Positions 18,221-26,450 of a stretch of DNA of 53,785 bases are shown here, piece after piece. The translations under genes and the position numbers were made by a program. The notes beneath the pieces are model-generated. The model was given only the letters and a program-made list of their open reading frames with translations, ran no database searches and was not told where the DNA came from. Every line of letters starts with the position of its first letter. The stretch's first letter is position 1. The DNA is from an uncultured Ruminiclostridium sp. (GTDB taxonomy: Bacteria > Bacillota > Clostridia > Oscillospirales > Ruminococcaceae). The stretch covers positions 1 through 53,785 of the forward strand of contig CAJTTE010000017.1 of the NCBI GenBank assembly GCA_910579265.1, written 5' to 3'.

Positions 18221-20115
18221 CAGATCACCTCCTCAAAAACTTCTTTCAAAAACGCGTTGTAATTTTTCTTATAATTACAGTTATCCGCAAGAAAACGCCA
18301 GGCACAGTAATAAACATACTCCTTATCCTTTTCCTCCACCTGTTCCAGCAAAGAAAGAAGCTGACCTAATTCACCGCACTGTGTCAGAACATTTCTCGCC
18401 TTATCCCTCAGCTTGACAGATGGTTCGTTTTCAAGCTCGTCATTAGAAATAATTTCATGATCCGTGCCGCTATCGGGGGAGAACGGAACAAAGCATCCCT
18501 TTTCATCGTAAAAGCAAAATCCCTTTCTGATCTCATCAAGCTTATTTCTGACGACTCCTTCGAACGCGTTTTTATCCGTTATATCGGGCGATATTCCAAA
18601 TGCGGATTTAATCATATTTCTTTTACGGCAAAGAATGTTCTTTGCTTTATTAGAATCGGTTCTGAGATTATATTTTGAAGAAAGAGCATTCAATTTGGTG
18701 TTGTTGAAATTTTCAGCTTCATTAAGCTCCCATAAAATATCTGCAAGAATTTTTTCAAGTCCTTGAACATATAAAAAAATATTTCGTCCGGGTATACTAT
18801 GGCAAAATCCGCTGTTGATATTTAACGCTATTACCCTGCTGATCATTCTTCCGTCAAACTGATCGTTGGTATCTCTAAATATGATAAACTGAGGATTTGA
18901 AAAACCGTTTTTCCCGCCCTGTCTGAATCTTCTGTGAAGGGTAAGAGGATTATTGGGCAGCTCGTAATTAATAACATGAGTGATAGTGTCAATCTGATCA
19001 TACTGTTCATTCTGATCGTCAAGTGAAAGAACTATGCGGATGTCCTTGGATCTGTCCGCTTCAAAACCCTTATTAGTATCATCTAAGCTGTAAAGCTTGC
19101 TCTTTTTTATCGCCGTAACATTCTTTAATCCGATCAAAGACGAAGAAAGGACCTTATAAATATATCCAAGAGTCTTTTCCGAAGAAAAATATGTAATAAC
19201 CCTTGTTTCCGGATCCTCCAGAAGCGTTGAAATCTCATCTAAATAAGCATTCAGCTTTGAATCGAAGCCCCTTAATCCGGCTACGGTCTCATCATCATAT
19301 TTGTTATAATTATACAGCTTGCGCATATCAAGCGTAAGCTCTTCAAACACATTTCCTCCATAACAATATATCGGTGCTGATGCCTGCTCCGACTTGGCTC
19401 TTGAAATTTCCTCATTTACGGAATATTCAATTATCCTGACCGAAGGCTCGGCAATATCATCGGGTCCGTAAAAACGTATGAACGGCGTATTCAACATGGA
19501 ATTTACAATAGATTCGTCAGGACGGTTCTGAGTGAAAAACTCCGCTCTTGTCCTGTTTGCCAGAAACTTTTCCGGCAATTTTGACAGTTTTTCCGCTGCA
19601 CCGGGCTCCGGTCCGACATACGCAGCAAAAACGGCCAGCTTTTTAGCTTTTATATTAAAAGTATTGAGGATCAGATCCGTATTGATGCCGTCTCTTGACA
19701 GTCCCCCGTCAATTATTACCAGATCCCAAACTGCATCGGCTTCCTCAAACTTTTTAAAAATAGGATTTTCTCCCGCTTTGTCACAGGTAATATAAAGATT
19801 GCTCAACTTCGGTGAATAATAATTTATACTGTCAGTATTTGCCGTAATAAACTTAAAGTCCGCTCCTATACCGTTAAGCAGGCTCTGATACCATGCATAC
19901 ATAAGTTTTTCCGTAGTTATCAGCAAAACGGAAGGCTTTTCCTTTTCAAGAACAGTGTTTAGTATAGCCATATGTGCTTTTCCGTTCTTGTCACAGCCCT
20001 GTTCGTCCATGACCACTGCGCAGTCAAATTTTTCAAGCCTTCGCATAAACGCAATGTTTGCAGCATTTAGCGAAATCTTATCCCATACGATTCCTTTAAC
20101 GCTCATATCACTCAT
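18220..20115 (-). CDS. SNF2/superfamily 2 helicase-like protein with degenerate motifs
   Basis: 631 aa protein with traces of both helicase lobes. Motif I reads DEQGCDKN (37-44) where SNF2 proteins have DEMGLGKT, so the Lys is kept but the Gly and Thr are changed. Motif II reads IIDGG (134-138) in place of DEAH. In lobe 2, TRVITYFSSEKTLGYIYKVL (304-323) resembles motif IV. THVINYELPNNP followed by HRRFRQGG (379-401) resembles motifs V-VI with arginines retained. The C-terminal 200 residues are unassigned. AAAGGAG lies 7 nt before ATG. It is the first gene of a two-gene operon with its own promoter (20209-20237). The family call rests on motif spacing; ATP hydrolysis is doubtful. Confidence 0.65.
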   Translation of the reverse strand: MSDMSVKGIVWDKISLNAANIAFMRRLEKFDCAVVMDEQGCDKNGKAHMAILNTVLEKEKPSVLLITTEKLMYAWYQSLLNGIGADFKFITANTDSINYYSPKLSNLYITCDKAGENPIFKKFEEADAVWDLVIIDGGLSRDGINTDLILNTFNIKAKKLAVFAAYVGPEPGAAEKLSKLPEKFLANRTRAEFFTQNRPDESIVNSMLNTPFIRFYGPDDIAEPSVRIIEYSVNEEISRAKSEQASAPIYCYGGNVFEELTLDMRKLYNYNKYDDETVAGLRGFDSKLNAYLDEISTLLEDPETRVITYFSSEKTLGYIYKVLSSSLIGLKNVTAIKKSKLYSLDDTNKGFEADRSKDIRIVLSLDDQNEQYDQIDTITHVINYELPNNPLTLHRRFRQGGKNGFSNPQFIIFRDTNDQFDGRMISRVIALNINSGFCHSIPGRNIFLYVQGLEKILADILWELNEAENFNNTKLNALSSKYNLRTDSNKAKNILCRKRNMIKSAFGISPDITDKNAFEGVVRNKLDEIRKGFCFYDEKGCFVPFSPDSGTDHEIISNDELENEPSVKLRDKARNVLTQCGELGQLLSLLEQVEEKDKEYVYYCAWRFLADNCNYKKNYNAFLKEVFEEVI

Positions 20116-20208
20116 TGCATAGCTCCTTTTCTATCAAAGGTAATTAAAGCCGACACAAAAACAGATCCGGATTAAATACAATTTCCCCGCCGCCGACTAT
20201 ACACATAT

Positions 20209-20237
20209 ATTATAATACATTTTGATTTTTTTTACAA
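20209..20237 (-). promoter_or_regulatory. Promoter of the SNF2-like/Hsp90-like operon
   Basis: Minus strand TTGTAA (20232-20237), 17 bp spacer, TATAAT (20209-20214). It predicts a leader of about 85 nt. Repeat B copy 1 ends only about 20 bp upstream of the -35. Confidence 0.65.
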
Positions 20238-20255
20238 CACCCTGCGTAAATTTTT

Positions 20256-20435
20256 TTAAGGCAACACCGCACAATGATTGCGTGTGAATTGCGCAGTCAG
20301 ATTTTTCGCCAGCTTGCATAAATTCGACGCAGGAATACTGACGTATTTCAAGGAGAATTTGTGTAAGCTGACGGAAAATATGCAGGCAAGCCGCGCGCAA
20401 AGCCGTCAGGCGGTCATTGTGCGGTATTGCCTTAA
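20256..20435 (+). repeat. Dispersed repeat family B, copy 1 (MITE-like)
   Basis: A 180 bp element with near-perfect terminal inverted repeats starting TTAAGGCAACACCGCACAAT and ending in the complementary TTGTGCGGTATTGCCTTAA. The outermost TTAA could be part of the repeat or a target duplication. Other copies lie at 35064-35243, 47366-47545 and 51198-51373. The element contains an open frame (KAIPHNDRLTALRAACLHIF and onward) that appears in several copies but has no ribosome site and is probably not a gene. Confidence 0.88.
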
Positions 20436-20444
20436 ATATGCTAA

Positions 20445-20485
20445 ATAACAACGGCGGCTGTCGGAAATAATGCAGCCGCCGCTAT
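20445..20485 (-). terminator. Terminator of gpmI
   Basis: GC-rich hairpin with arms AGCGGCGGCTG and CAGCCGCCGTT on the minus strand, followed by TTGTTATTT, just after the gpmI stop codon. Confidence 0.82.
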
Positions 20486-20493
20486 TTCATTTG

Positions 20494-22074
20494 TTAAATC
20501 ATACTGTCTTCCCAGCACTCCGGAGCCTCCAGCCCGAACATGCGTGCTACGGTAGGCGCAATATTGGCCAGTCCGTAGCTGTCAGAGGGCTTGATCTCAA
20601 ATTTTTCGCACTTATCATAGATTATAAACGGAACGGGATTTAAAGAATGTGCGGTTCTTACCGCAATATCACCCTTCTTATTCTTCTCCAGCATCTCGTC
20701 CGCATTTCCGTGATCGGCAGTCACAAGCATTGTGACACCGCATTCATCGCATACGTCAAGCAATCTTTTAAGCCCGATATCAACGCTCTCAACACCTATA
20801 ATGGTGCTTTCAAGACTTCCCGTATGACCAACCATATCTCCGTTGGGGAAATTACAGCGTATGAAATCATACTCGCCGCTCCTGATTACCTCAATAAGAT
20901 CGTCAACGATTTCTGCTGATTTCATCCAGGGCCTTTGATCGAAGCTTACATTATCGGAAGGAATTTCCTTAAATGTCTCCAATTCATCACTGAATTTGGC
21001 GCTCCTGTTACCGTTCCAGAAATAGGTTACATGTCCGTACTTCTGCGTTTCACTTACCGCATACTGCTTATATCCGTTATTTACAAGAAGCTCGGACAGT
21101 GTGTTCTTAATTTCGGGAGGATTTACCAGATAACGCTTCGGCAGCTTCAGATCCCCGTCATACTGCAACATTCCGGCGTAAATCACATCCAGCTTGGGTC
21201 CTCTGTCAAAGAAGGTGAAAATATCATTGTCAAAAGCCATGGAAAGCTCTATTGCGCGATCGCCTCTGAAATTATACAGCACTACGCTGTCCTTATCGTT
21301 GATAGTACCTACCGCATGACCGTTTTGTGCAATAACAAACGCAGGGAGATCCTGATCGATTATTCCGTCGTTTTCGCTGCGATACGTATCAATTGCTTCC
21401 TTAGCAGAAGAAAACTGCCTTCCTTCTCCCTTTACATGAGTTTTCCAGCCTGATTCGACCATGCCCCAGTCAGCCTGATAACGGTCCATAGTGACCTTCA
21501 TTCTGCCGCCGCCGCTGGCAATACGGCCGTCGAATGTACCGTCGTTAAGCTCCGATAATTTATTTTCAAGCTGTTCAACATAAACGAGAGCGCTTGTAGC
21601 GGGAACATCGCGTCCGTCAAGAAGAATATGAACTCTTACCTTTGAAACACCCTCTCTTTTTGCCTCTTCAAGCATATTGAAAAGGTGAGATATGTTGGAA
21701 TGCACATTGCCGTCGGAGAGAAGTCCGATAAAGTGAAGAGTGGAGCCGTTTTTCTTAACGTTTCCGGTTACTTCCTGCCATGTGTCTGATGCATACATCT
21801 TACCGCTTTCAATAGACTCATTTACAAGCTTTGCGCCCTGAGAATAAATCTGACCGCAGCCTATGGCGTTATGTCCGACCTCGCTGTTGCCCATATCGTC
21901 ATCCGAAGGCAGTCCCACAGCACCGCCGTGAGCCTTAAGTCTCGTATTGGGACAATTTTTAAGAAGCCAGTCCAAGGTAGGCGTATTAGCAAGAGTTACG
22001 GCGTCACCAATACCGGTTTTACTGAATCCGATGCCGTCCATTACCACAAGTAAAATAGGTTTTTTAGCTTTCAT
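20494..22074 (-). CDS. gpmI: 2,3-bisphosphoglycerate-independent phosphoglycerate mutase
   Basis: Interconverts 3- and 2-phosphoglycerate in glycolysis using two Mn ions and a phosphoserine intermediate. The 526 aa length is normal for the family. Motifs include VVMDGIGFS at the N-terminus, the catalytic serine loop DDMGNSEVGHNAIGCG, LLDGRDVPATSA and the C-terminal metal motif TADHGNADEM. The loop wording (SDDDMGNSEVGHN, then QIYSQGAKLVN) resembles the plant/protist type more than the common bacterial MGNSEVGHLNIGAGR. It is last in the pgk-...-tpiA-gpmI operon, 27 bp after tpiA, and is followed by a strong terminator. Confidence 0.95.
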   Translation of the reverse strand: MKAKKPILLVVMDGIGFSKTGIGDAVTLANTPTLDWLLKNCPNTRLKAHGGAVGLPSDDDMGNSEVGHNAIGCGQIYSQGAKLVNESIESGKMYASDTWQEVTGNVKKNGSTLHFIGLLSDGNVHSNISHLFNMLEEAKREGVSKVRVHILLDGRDVPATSALVYVEQLENKLSELNDGTFDGRIASGGGRMKVTMDRYQADWGMVESGWKTHVKGEGRQFSSAKEAIDTYRSENDGIIDQDLPAFVIAQNGHAVGTINDKDSVVLYNFRGDRAIELSMAFDNDIFTFFDRGPKLDVIYAGMLQYDGDLKLPKRYLVNPPEIKNTLSELLVNNGYKQYAVSETQKYGHVTYFWNGNRSAKFSDELETFKEIPSDNVSFDQRPWMKSAEIVDDLIEVIRSGEYDFIRCNFPNGDMVGHTGSLESTIIGVESVDIGLKRLLDVCDECGVTMLVTADHGNADEMLEKNKKGDIAVRTAHSLNPVPFIIYDKCEKFEIKPSDSYGLANIAPTVARMFGLEAPECWEDSMI

Positions 22075-22101
22075 ATACTGAATGATCCCTTTCTATCTGA
22101 A

Positions 22102-22872
22102 TTAACCGTTTGCCGCCGCTTTTACTATTTCCGCAAAATCAGGAGCCTTGAGACTTGCCCCGCCGATAAGTCCTCCGTCAATATTTTCCTTTGCAAGAAG
22201 CTCGGCAGCATTGCCCGCATTCATGGAACCGCCGTACTGAACGGTAACAGACTGTGCAACATCATCTCCGTACAAACCGGCAAGCTTGCCGCGTATAAAC
22301 GCACAAACCTCTTCAGCCTGTTCGGCTGTAGCGGTTTTGCCGGTTCCGATTGCCCATACCGGCTCATAAGCTATAACGCACTTTTTTATATCCTCGGCGG
22401 AAACATCATAAAAGTCAAGCTTGATCTGACGTCCCACAACCTCTTCGGTAATATTGCACTCACGCTCCCAAAGAAGCTCGCCTACACAAACTATTGGCTT
22501 CAGCCCTGCCGCAAGAGCAGCCCTGGTTCTTTTGTTTACCGTCTCGTCTGTCTCTCCGAAATACTGTCTGCGCTCGCTGTGACCGATAATAACATACTCT
22601 ACGCCTATTTCGGTAAGCATATCTGCGGAAATTTCACCCGTAAATGCTCCCGACTTTTCAAAATGTACATTTTCTGCGCCTACTTTGATATTAGTGCCCT
22701 TAGTGGATTCAACCGCGGTTTCGAGATTAGTGTATGGCGTACAGATGACCACCTCGCAGTCTGCACCGGCTACCAACGGCTTCATAGCCTCAATAAGCTC
22801 CTTAGCCTCGGGACGTGTCTTATTCATTTTCCAGTTTCCGGCAATTACTGCCTTTCTTACATCCTTTTTCAT
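22102..22872 (-). CDS. tpiA: Triosephosphate isomerase
   Basis: Interconverts dihydroxyacetone phosphate and glyceraldehyde 3-phosphate. It is a 256 aa TIM barrel with the N-terminal substrate Lys motif AGNWKMNKT, the electrophilic His in VIIGHSERRQ, and the catalytic Glu loop VIAYEPVWAIGTGKTAT. The C-terminal phosphate grip is GGSMNAGNAAELL plus GGLIGGASL. GGAGAGC lies 8 nt before the ATG, inside the end of the preceding pentapeptide-repeat gene, 4 bp away, so the two are co-transcribed. Confidence 0.98.
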   Translation of the reverse strand: MKKDVRKAVIAGNWKMNKTRPEAKELIEAMKPLVAGADCEVVICTPYTNLETAVESTKGTNIKVGAENVHFEKSGAFTGEISADMLTEIGVEYVIIGHSERRQYFGETDETVNKRTRAALAAGLKPIVCVGELLWERECNITEEVVGRQIKLDFYDVSAEDIKKCVIAYEPVWAIGTGKTATAEQAEEVCAFIRGKLAGLYGDDVAQSVTVQYGGSMNAGNAAELLAKENIDGGLIGGASLKAPDFAEIVKAAANG

Positions 22873-22876
22873 TTTC

Positions 22877-23284
22877 TTAGCTCTCCTTGTGATTTTTTTT
22901 GTAAAATTCCATAAGCTCGGTTATGTTAATTCCGTCAACGGTCATTCCGTCCAGCTTGCAGCCGGATATTTTCACATCGGAAAGATCGCTGCCGGTTATT
23001 GACGCACCGCTGAGATTGGCATCTCCAAATTCGCTGCCGCTGATATCGCAAAATTGAAATGCGGCTCCCGACAAATTGACCTCTTCAAAGAAATCACCGC
23101 TCATGTCCAATTGGTCAAAGTGGTTTCCTGTGAGATTGGTCTTGTAAAAATGAGAGCCTTCAAAGTCGCATTCCGAAATTTCACAGCAGAATTTTGAAAA
23201 CCTGATATCCGCATGCTCGGGATTTTCTCCGCTTTCGGCACGGCAATTTTCTATAAGCTCTATCTTTTCATTGTCTAATAACAT
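22877..23284 (-). CDS. Pentapeptide-repeat-like protein (paralogue of 24019-24483)
   Basis: 135 aa protein made of degenerate five-residue repeats with hydrophobic/aromatic centre positions (CDFEGSHFYKTNLTGNHF; VNLSGAAFQFCDISGSEF), predicting a right-handed quadrilateral beta-helix. It ends with the motif GMTVDGINITELMEFYK, which recurs as GMTINGISVEALLKSYN in the second pentapeptide protein nearby. It is cytoplasmic by lack of a signal. It lies 4 bp upstream of tpiA and about 50 bp after the SMI1-like gene. Biochemical role unknown; such helices often serve as protein-binding scaffolds. Confidence 0.8.
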   Translation of the reverse strand: MLLDNEKIELIENCRAESGENPEHADIRFSKFCCEISECDFEGSHFYKTNLTGNHFDQLDMSGDFFEEVNLSGAAFQFCDISGSEFGDANLSGASITGSDLSDVKISGCKLDGMTVDGINITELMEFYKKNHKES

Positions 23285-23333
23285 TATTTATACTCCTTTT
23301 ATACTTCCCGCATCATATAAAAATAACAAAAGA

Positions 23334-23981
23334 TCATTCCTCACAGTAAATCAGTGCCGCATACCCGAAAAACTCGTTGTCGCCAAGTTCAAGAGTACGG
23401 TCGACATAATATTCCAGCCAGTCAAGAAAACTCAAAGGCTTCCCGTCTTTCGGATTCGTCAAAGGAAAGATTCCCGCATCGTTGGCAAGATCATAATACC
23501 ACACCGTACCGTAGGTCTCCTCGTTGTCTGAATTTACAATCAATATGCTGTACATACCGCAGCCCTCGTGGCATAGCTCGATAAATCCCGACTGAATATG
23601 ATCAAGATTATCCTTTTCAAATATACCGTTATACTCTTCCTCGGATAATTTTGAAATATTAAGGTAGTTTTTAGGCGAAAAAGGAAATTTGGTTTTAAGA
23701 TTCGGTTCAAGCTCTCTTTTTTTCCCACTCTCGGAAAAAATACTGCGCAGCCCGTAAAAAGGCTGTGTTCCTCCTGCCGCAATAACAGTGATAAATCTTC
23801 TGTAATCTTCGGGAAGTCTTATTCCGTTTTGAGCTTCGAATTCCTCAACTTTTTCTTCAGTCAGGGGATCTTCCCATTTGGGAGGAAATGCTCCGCAGCT
23901 GTATTTGGGATTCTTGGCGGAAAGGCCCTTCATCTTTTCCATAATTTCCGAGATATGCTCGTCAATGTTCTTCGTAGTCAT
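23334..23981 (-). CDS. SMI1/KNR4 (SUKH) family protein
   Basis: 215 aa cytoplasmic protein. The central part has the SUKH signature: TEEKVEEFEAQNGIRLPEDY followed by RRFITVIAAGG (about residues 38-70), then a downstream GCGMYSILIVNSDNEETYGTV-type strand region and a C-terminal FLDWLEYYVDRTL helix. SUKH proteins are best known as immunity proteins of contact-dependent toxins, but many stand alone. No toxin gene is visible nearby. It sits between two pentapeptide-repeat genes inside the pgk-tpiA-gpmI operon. AAAAAGGTAAAA precedes the ATG. Confidence 0.85.
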   Translation of the reverse strand: MTTKNIDEHISEIMEKMKGLSAKNPKYSCGAFPPKWEDPLTEEKVEEFEAQNGIRLPEDYRRFITVIAAGGTQPFYGLRSIFSESGKKRELEPNLKTKFPFSPKNYLNISKLSEEEYNGIFEKDNLDHIQSGFIELCHEGCGMYSILIVNSDNEETYGTVWYYDLANDAGIFPLTNPKDGKPLSFLDWLEYYVDRTLELGDNEFFGYAALIYCEE

Positions 23982-24018
23982 TTTTTACCTTTTTTCTGTA
24001 TTTTTCGAAACACCTTTG

Positions 24019-24483
24019 TCAATCCTGGCCGCCGTTATTTTCTTTGTCATTATACGACTTTAACAGCGCCTCCACAGATATTCCGTTTATCGTCATTCCG
24101 CTTATATCGCAGCTCTCGTCTATCATAACACCGGAAAAATCCGTTCTGACAAATTTTGAACCGCTGAATGTGGAATTATCGAAATTGCATTCATTTAAAG
24201 CTGTACTTGTAAATTGCGCGCGGCTCATAGACGAATTTCCAATGCCGGCTTCGTTCATGGAAAGATTTTGAAACGATGATCCGTTCAGATTTACTTCGTC
24301 AAACTGACATTTTTCCATATACATCTTTTCAAAAGAAGCATTCGACCACCTTGAATCATGTATTTTGGAATAATCCATAAAGCAGCTGTGTATATCGCTG
24401 TCAGTAAAGCTGCACTCGCATATTTCCGCCTTACGGGCATCACATAAGCCAATATAATGTATTTCAAGGTTCTTAATGTCCAT
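24019..24483 (-). CDS. Pentapeptide-repeat-like protein (paralogue of 22877-23284)
   Basis: 154 aa protein of degenerate pentapeptide repeats (CSFTDSDIHSCFMDYSKIHD; CNFDNSTFSGSKFVRTDFSG) with the same C-terminal signature, GMTINGISVEALLKSYN, as its neighbour two genes downstream. It is first in the accessory trio, 37 bp before the SMI1-like gene. No membrane segment. Function unknown. Shared C-termini and flanking positions suggest a duplication that straddles the SMI1-like gene. Confidence 0.78.
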   Translation of the reverse strand: MDIKNLEIHYIGLCDARKAEICECSFTDSDIHSCFMDYSKIHDSRWSNASFEKMYMEKCQFDEVNLNGSSFQNLSMNEAGIGNSSMSRAQFTSTALNECNFDNSTFSGSKFVRTDFSGVMIDESCDISGMTINGISVEALLKSYNDKENNGGQD

Positions 24484-24544
24484 ACATCACCAATCCTTTT
24501 ACAACACATTAAACCCGAAATATTTCCTGTCGCCCGGAAAACTT

Positions 24545-24568
24545 AAAGGGCGGAAGCAACCGCCCTTT
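24545..24568 (-). terminator. Hairpin between pgk and the accessory trio
   Basis: Perfect 9 bp arms AAAGGGCGG and CCGCCCTTT with a 6 nt loop. On the minus strand the sequence after the stem is AAGTTTTCC, a weak T tract. It may end or attenuate the pgk transcript before the pentapeptide genes. Confidence 0.5.
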
Positions 24569-24615
24569 ATCCGCAGCACGGTGTTTCGGATAGCCTGCAT
24601 AACCGCCGTATACCA

Positions 24616-24798
24616 GGGCGTATCAGAAAACAAAGAAAATTTGTACAATTACGCTGAAACGAAGCTGTTTCAAGAAAAAGCGGAGAAGTACTGTAGCATT
24701 TCATGGTTATCTATTTGAGATAACTTTCTGCATTATTTGATTAGTAAGTCGTCCGCGGTTAGTAAAATGGTGCAATTCGCGCCTTTTCAGATAGCCCC
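24616..24798 (-). repeat. Dispersed structured element family C, copy 1
   Basis: 183 bp element between pgk and the pentapeptide gene. On the minus strand it starts GGGGCTATCTGAAAA and ends TTTTCTGATACGCCC, which can pair as an interrupted closing stem. It contains ACTAACCGCGGA and a hairpin GTTATCT-CAAAT-AGATAAC followed by CATGAAAT. Copies at 26220-26405 and 40681-40855 have the same orientation relative to the downstream gene. Confidence 0.75.
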
Positions 24799-24916
24799 TG
24801 ATCATAAATCTGTTCGTAGATTTGTTTAAGATCATAAGGGAAGCACCATTCCCTAACCATTAATAAAATTTTCCCATCATACGGTTTCAGAATGGTACTA
24901 AACGCCGTTTATACCT

Positions 24917-26137
24917 TTATTTATCCTGAATCACATCTATACCGGGAAGCACCTTGCCCTCAAGATACTCAAGTGAAGCTCCGCCTCCGGTGGAAATATG
25001 GCTCATTTTATCGGCAAAGCCAAGCTGTACAACAGCGGCCGCACTGTCACCGCCGCCTATAACGGTGGTAGCATCAGCCTCAGCAAGCGCTTTCGCAACG
25101 GCAATAGTCCCCTTTGCAAGAACGGGATTCTCAAAGACGCCCATAGGTCCGTTCCATACAACGGTCTTAGCTGCCTTAGCCTCACCGGCAAACAATTCCA
25201 TTGTCTTGGGACCGATGTCAAGTCCCATCATATCTGCGGGAATCTTATCACTGTCCACAACGGAAACTTCGATCTCTGCGTCAATAGGATCGGGGAATGA
25301 TTTGGCAACGGTAGTGTCAACGGGCAGAAGCAGTTTTTTACCTAACTTCTCAGCCTTAGCGATCATTTCCTTACAATAATCAAGCTTTTCCTCATCAACA
25401 AGAGAAGTACCGATCTCCCCGCCCTGAGCCTTGATAAATGTATAAGCCATACCTCCGCCTATAATAAGTGTATCGCACTTCTCAAGAAGGTTGGAGATAA
25501 CATTGAGCTTGTCGGCAACCTTTGCGCCTCCTAAAATTGCAACAAAAGGACGTACAGGATTTTCAACGGCATTTCCGAGGAATTCGATTTCCTTATTCAT
25601 CAAATAACCTACCGCAGACTCTTTAACAAACTTTGTGACCCCTGCGGTAGAAGCATGCGCCCTGTGAGCGGATCCGAAAGCATCCATAACGAACATTTCG
25701 TTGTCGACCAAATCGCCGAGCTCCTTGGAAAAGCCTTCGCCGTTCTTGGTTTCGTCCGCTCCCCTGAAACGGGTATTTTCCAGAACCACAATCTCTCCGT
25801 CCTGCATTTCTGCAACGGCCTTCTTTGCATTTTCTCCTACAACGGCATCATCTGCCGCAAAAACGACCTTTGTATTCACCAGCTCAGCCAGTCTGTCGGC
25901 TGCGGGCTTTAAAGAGAATTTAGCTTCAGGGCCGTTCTTGGGCTTTCCCAGATGAGAACAAAGAACGATCTTAGCGCCGTTTTCAACCAGCTTGTTGATA
26001 GTCGGAAGCGCGGCAACGATTCTGTTGTCATTTGTGATCTTTCCGTCCTTTAAAGGAACGTTAAAGTCAACACGGACAAGAACTTTCCTGCCCTTTACGT
26101 TAAGGTCTTCCACGTTTTTTTTGTTAAGCTTGCTCAT
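24917..26137 (-). CDS. pgk: Phosphoglycerate kinase
   Basis: Transfers phosphate from 1,3-bisphosphoglycerate to ADP in glycolysis. From the MSKLNKKN start the product is 406 aa. That start has GGAAGG at 7 nt and matches the family length; an upstream in-frame ATG would add 23 unrelated residues. Motifs: VLVRVDFNVPLKDG, SHLGKPKNG, GSAHRAHAS, the hinge GGAKVADKL, NGPMGVFE and the C-terminal nucleotide loop GGGDSAAAV. A consensus promoter lies at 26422-26450 and a family C element fills most of the leader. A second family C copy lies downstream. The gene for glyceraldehyde-3-phosphate dehydrogenase is not adjacent. Confidence 0.97.
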   Translation of the reverse strand: MSKLNKKNVEDLNVKGRKVLVRVDFNVPLKDGKITNDNRIVAALPTINKLVENGAKIVLCSHLGKPKNGPEAKFSLKPAADRLAELVNTKVVFAADDAVVGENAKKAVAEMQDGEIVVLENTRFRGADETKNGEGFSKELGDLVDNEMFVMDAFGSAHRAHASTAGVTKFVKESAVGYLMNKEIEFLGNAVENPVRPFVAILGGAKVADKLNVISNLLEKCDTLIIGGGMAYTFIKAQGGEIGTSLVDEEKLDYCKEMIAKAEKLGKKLLLPVDTTVAKSFPDPIDAEIEVSVVDSDKIPADMMGLDIGPKTMELFAGEAKAAKTVVWNGPMGVFENPVLAKGTIAVAKALAEADATTVIGGGDSAAAVVQLGFADKMSHISTGGGASLEYLEGKVLPGIDVIQDK

Positions 26138-26219
26138 TTTGTTACCTTCCTTTATGAAAAATTTTAGTTTATGACATTTTTGCCGTACAGACCAAATCTG
26201 CGCCAAGCCTTTTTACTAT

Positions 26220-26405
26220 GGCGTATCTTAAAACAAAGCAAATTATACTATTTGGCTTAAAGCATGGTGATATGAAGGAAAAAAGCTGAGAAATACGAGG
26301 GTATTTCATAGCTGTCTCTTTGGGATAACTATCTGCATCCCTTTATGTGAAAAGCCTCCGCAGTTAGTTGAAATCATGCGATTTTCGGCTTTTCAGAGAG
26401 TACCT
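26220..26405 (-). repeat. Dispersed structured element family C, copy 2 (pgk leader)
   Basis: 186 bp element lying between the pgk promoter (26422-26450) and the pgk start (26137). It therefore occupies most of the predicted 5' UTR. On the minus strand it contains AACTAACTGCGGA, then AGTTATC with a pairing GACAGCT arm, then ATGAAATAC, and ends TTTTAAGATACGCC. The hairpin is kept with six of seven pairs. It could be a cis-acting leader or a transposon-derived insertion. Confidence 0.75.
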
Positions 26406-26421
26406 GAATCACCGAATATTA

Positions 26422-26450
26422 TTTTAACAGAATATCCCGATTTTTTCAAG
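26422..26450 (-). promoter_or_regulatory. Promoter of pgk
   Basis: Minus strand TTGAAA (26445-26450), 17 bp spacer, TAAAAT (26422-26427). The predicted start site near 26415 is about 10 bp from the edge of the family C element. The sequence from here to 26548 shows nothing else. Confidence 0.65.

Noticed and set aside
20197..20451. Minus-strand 84-codon frame over repeat B copy 1
   Set aside because: Lies almost wholly in the repeat; the same peptide appears at other repeat copies without ribosome sites.
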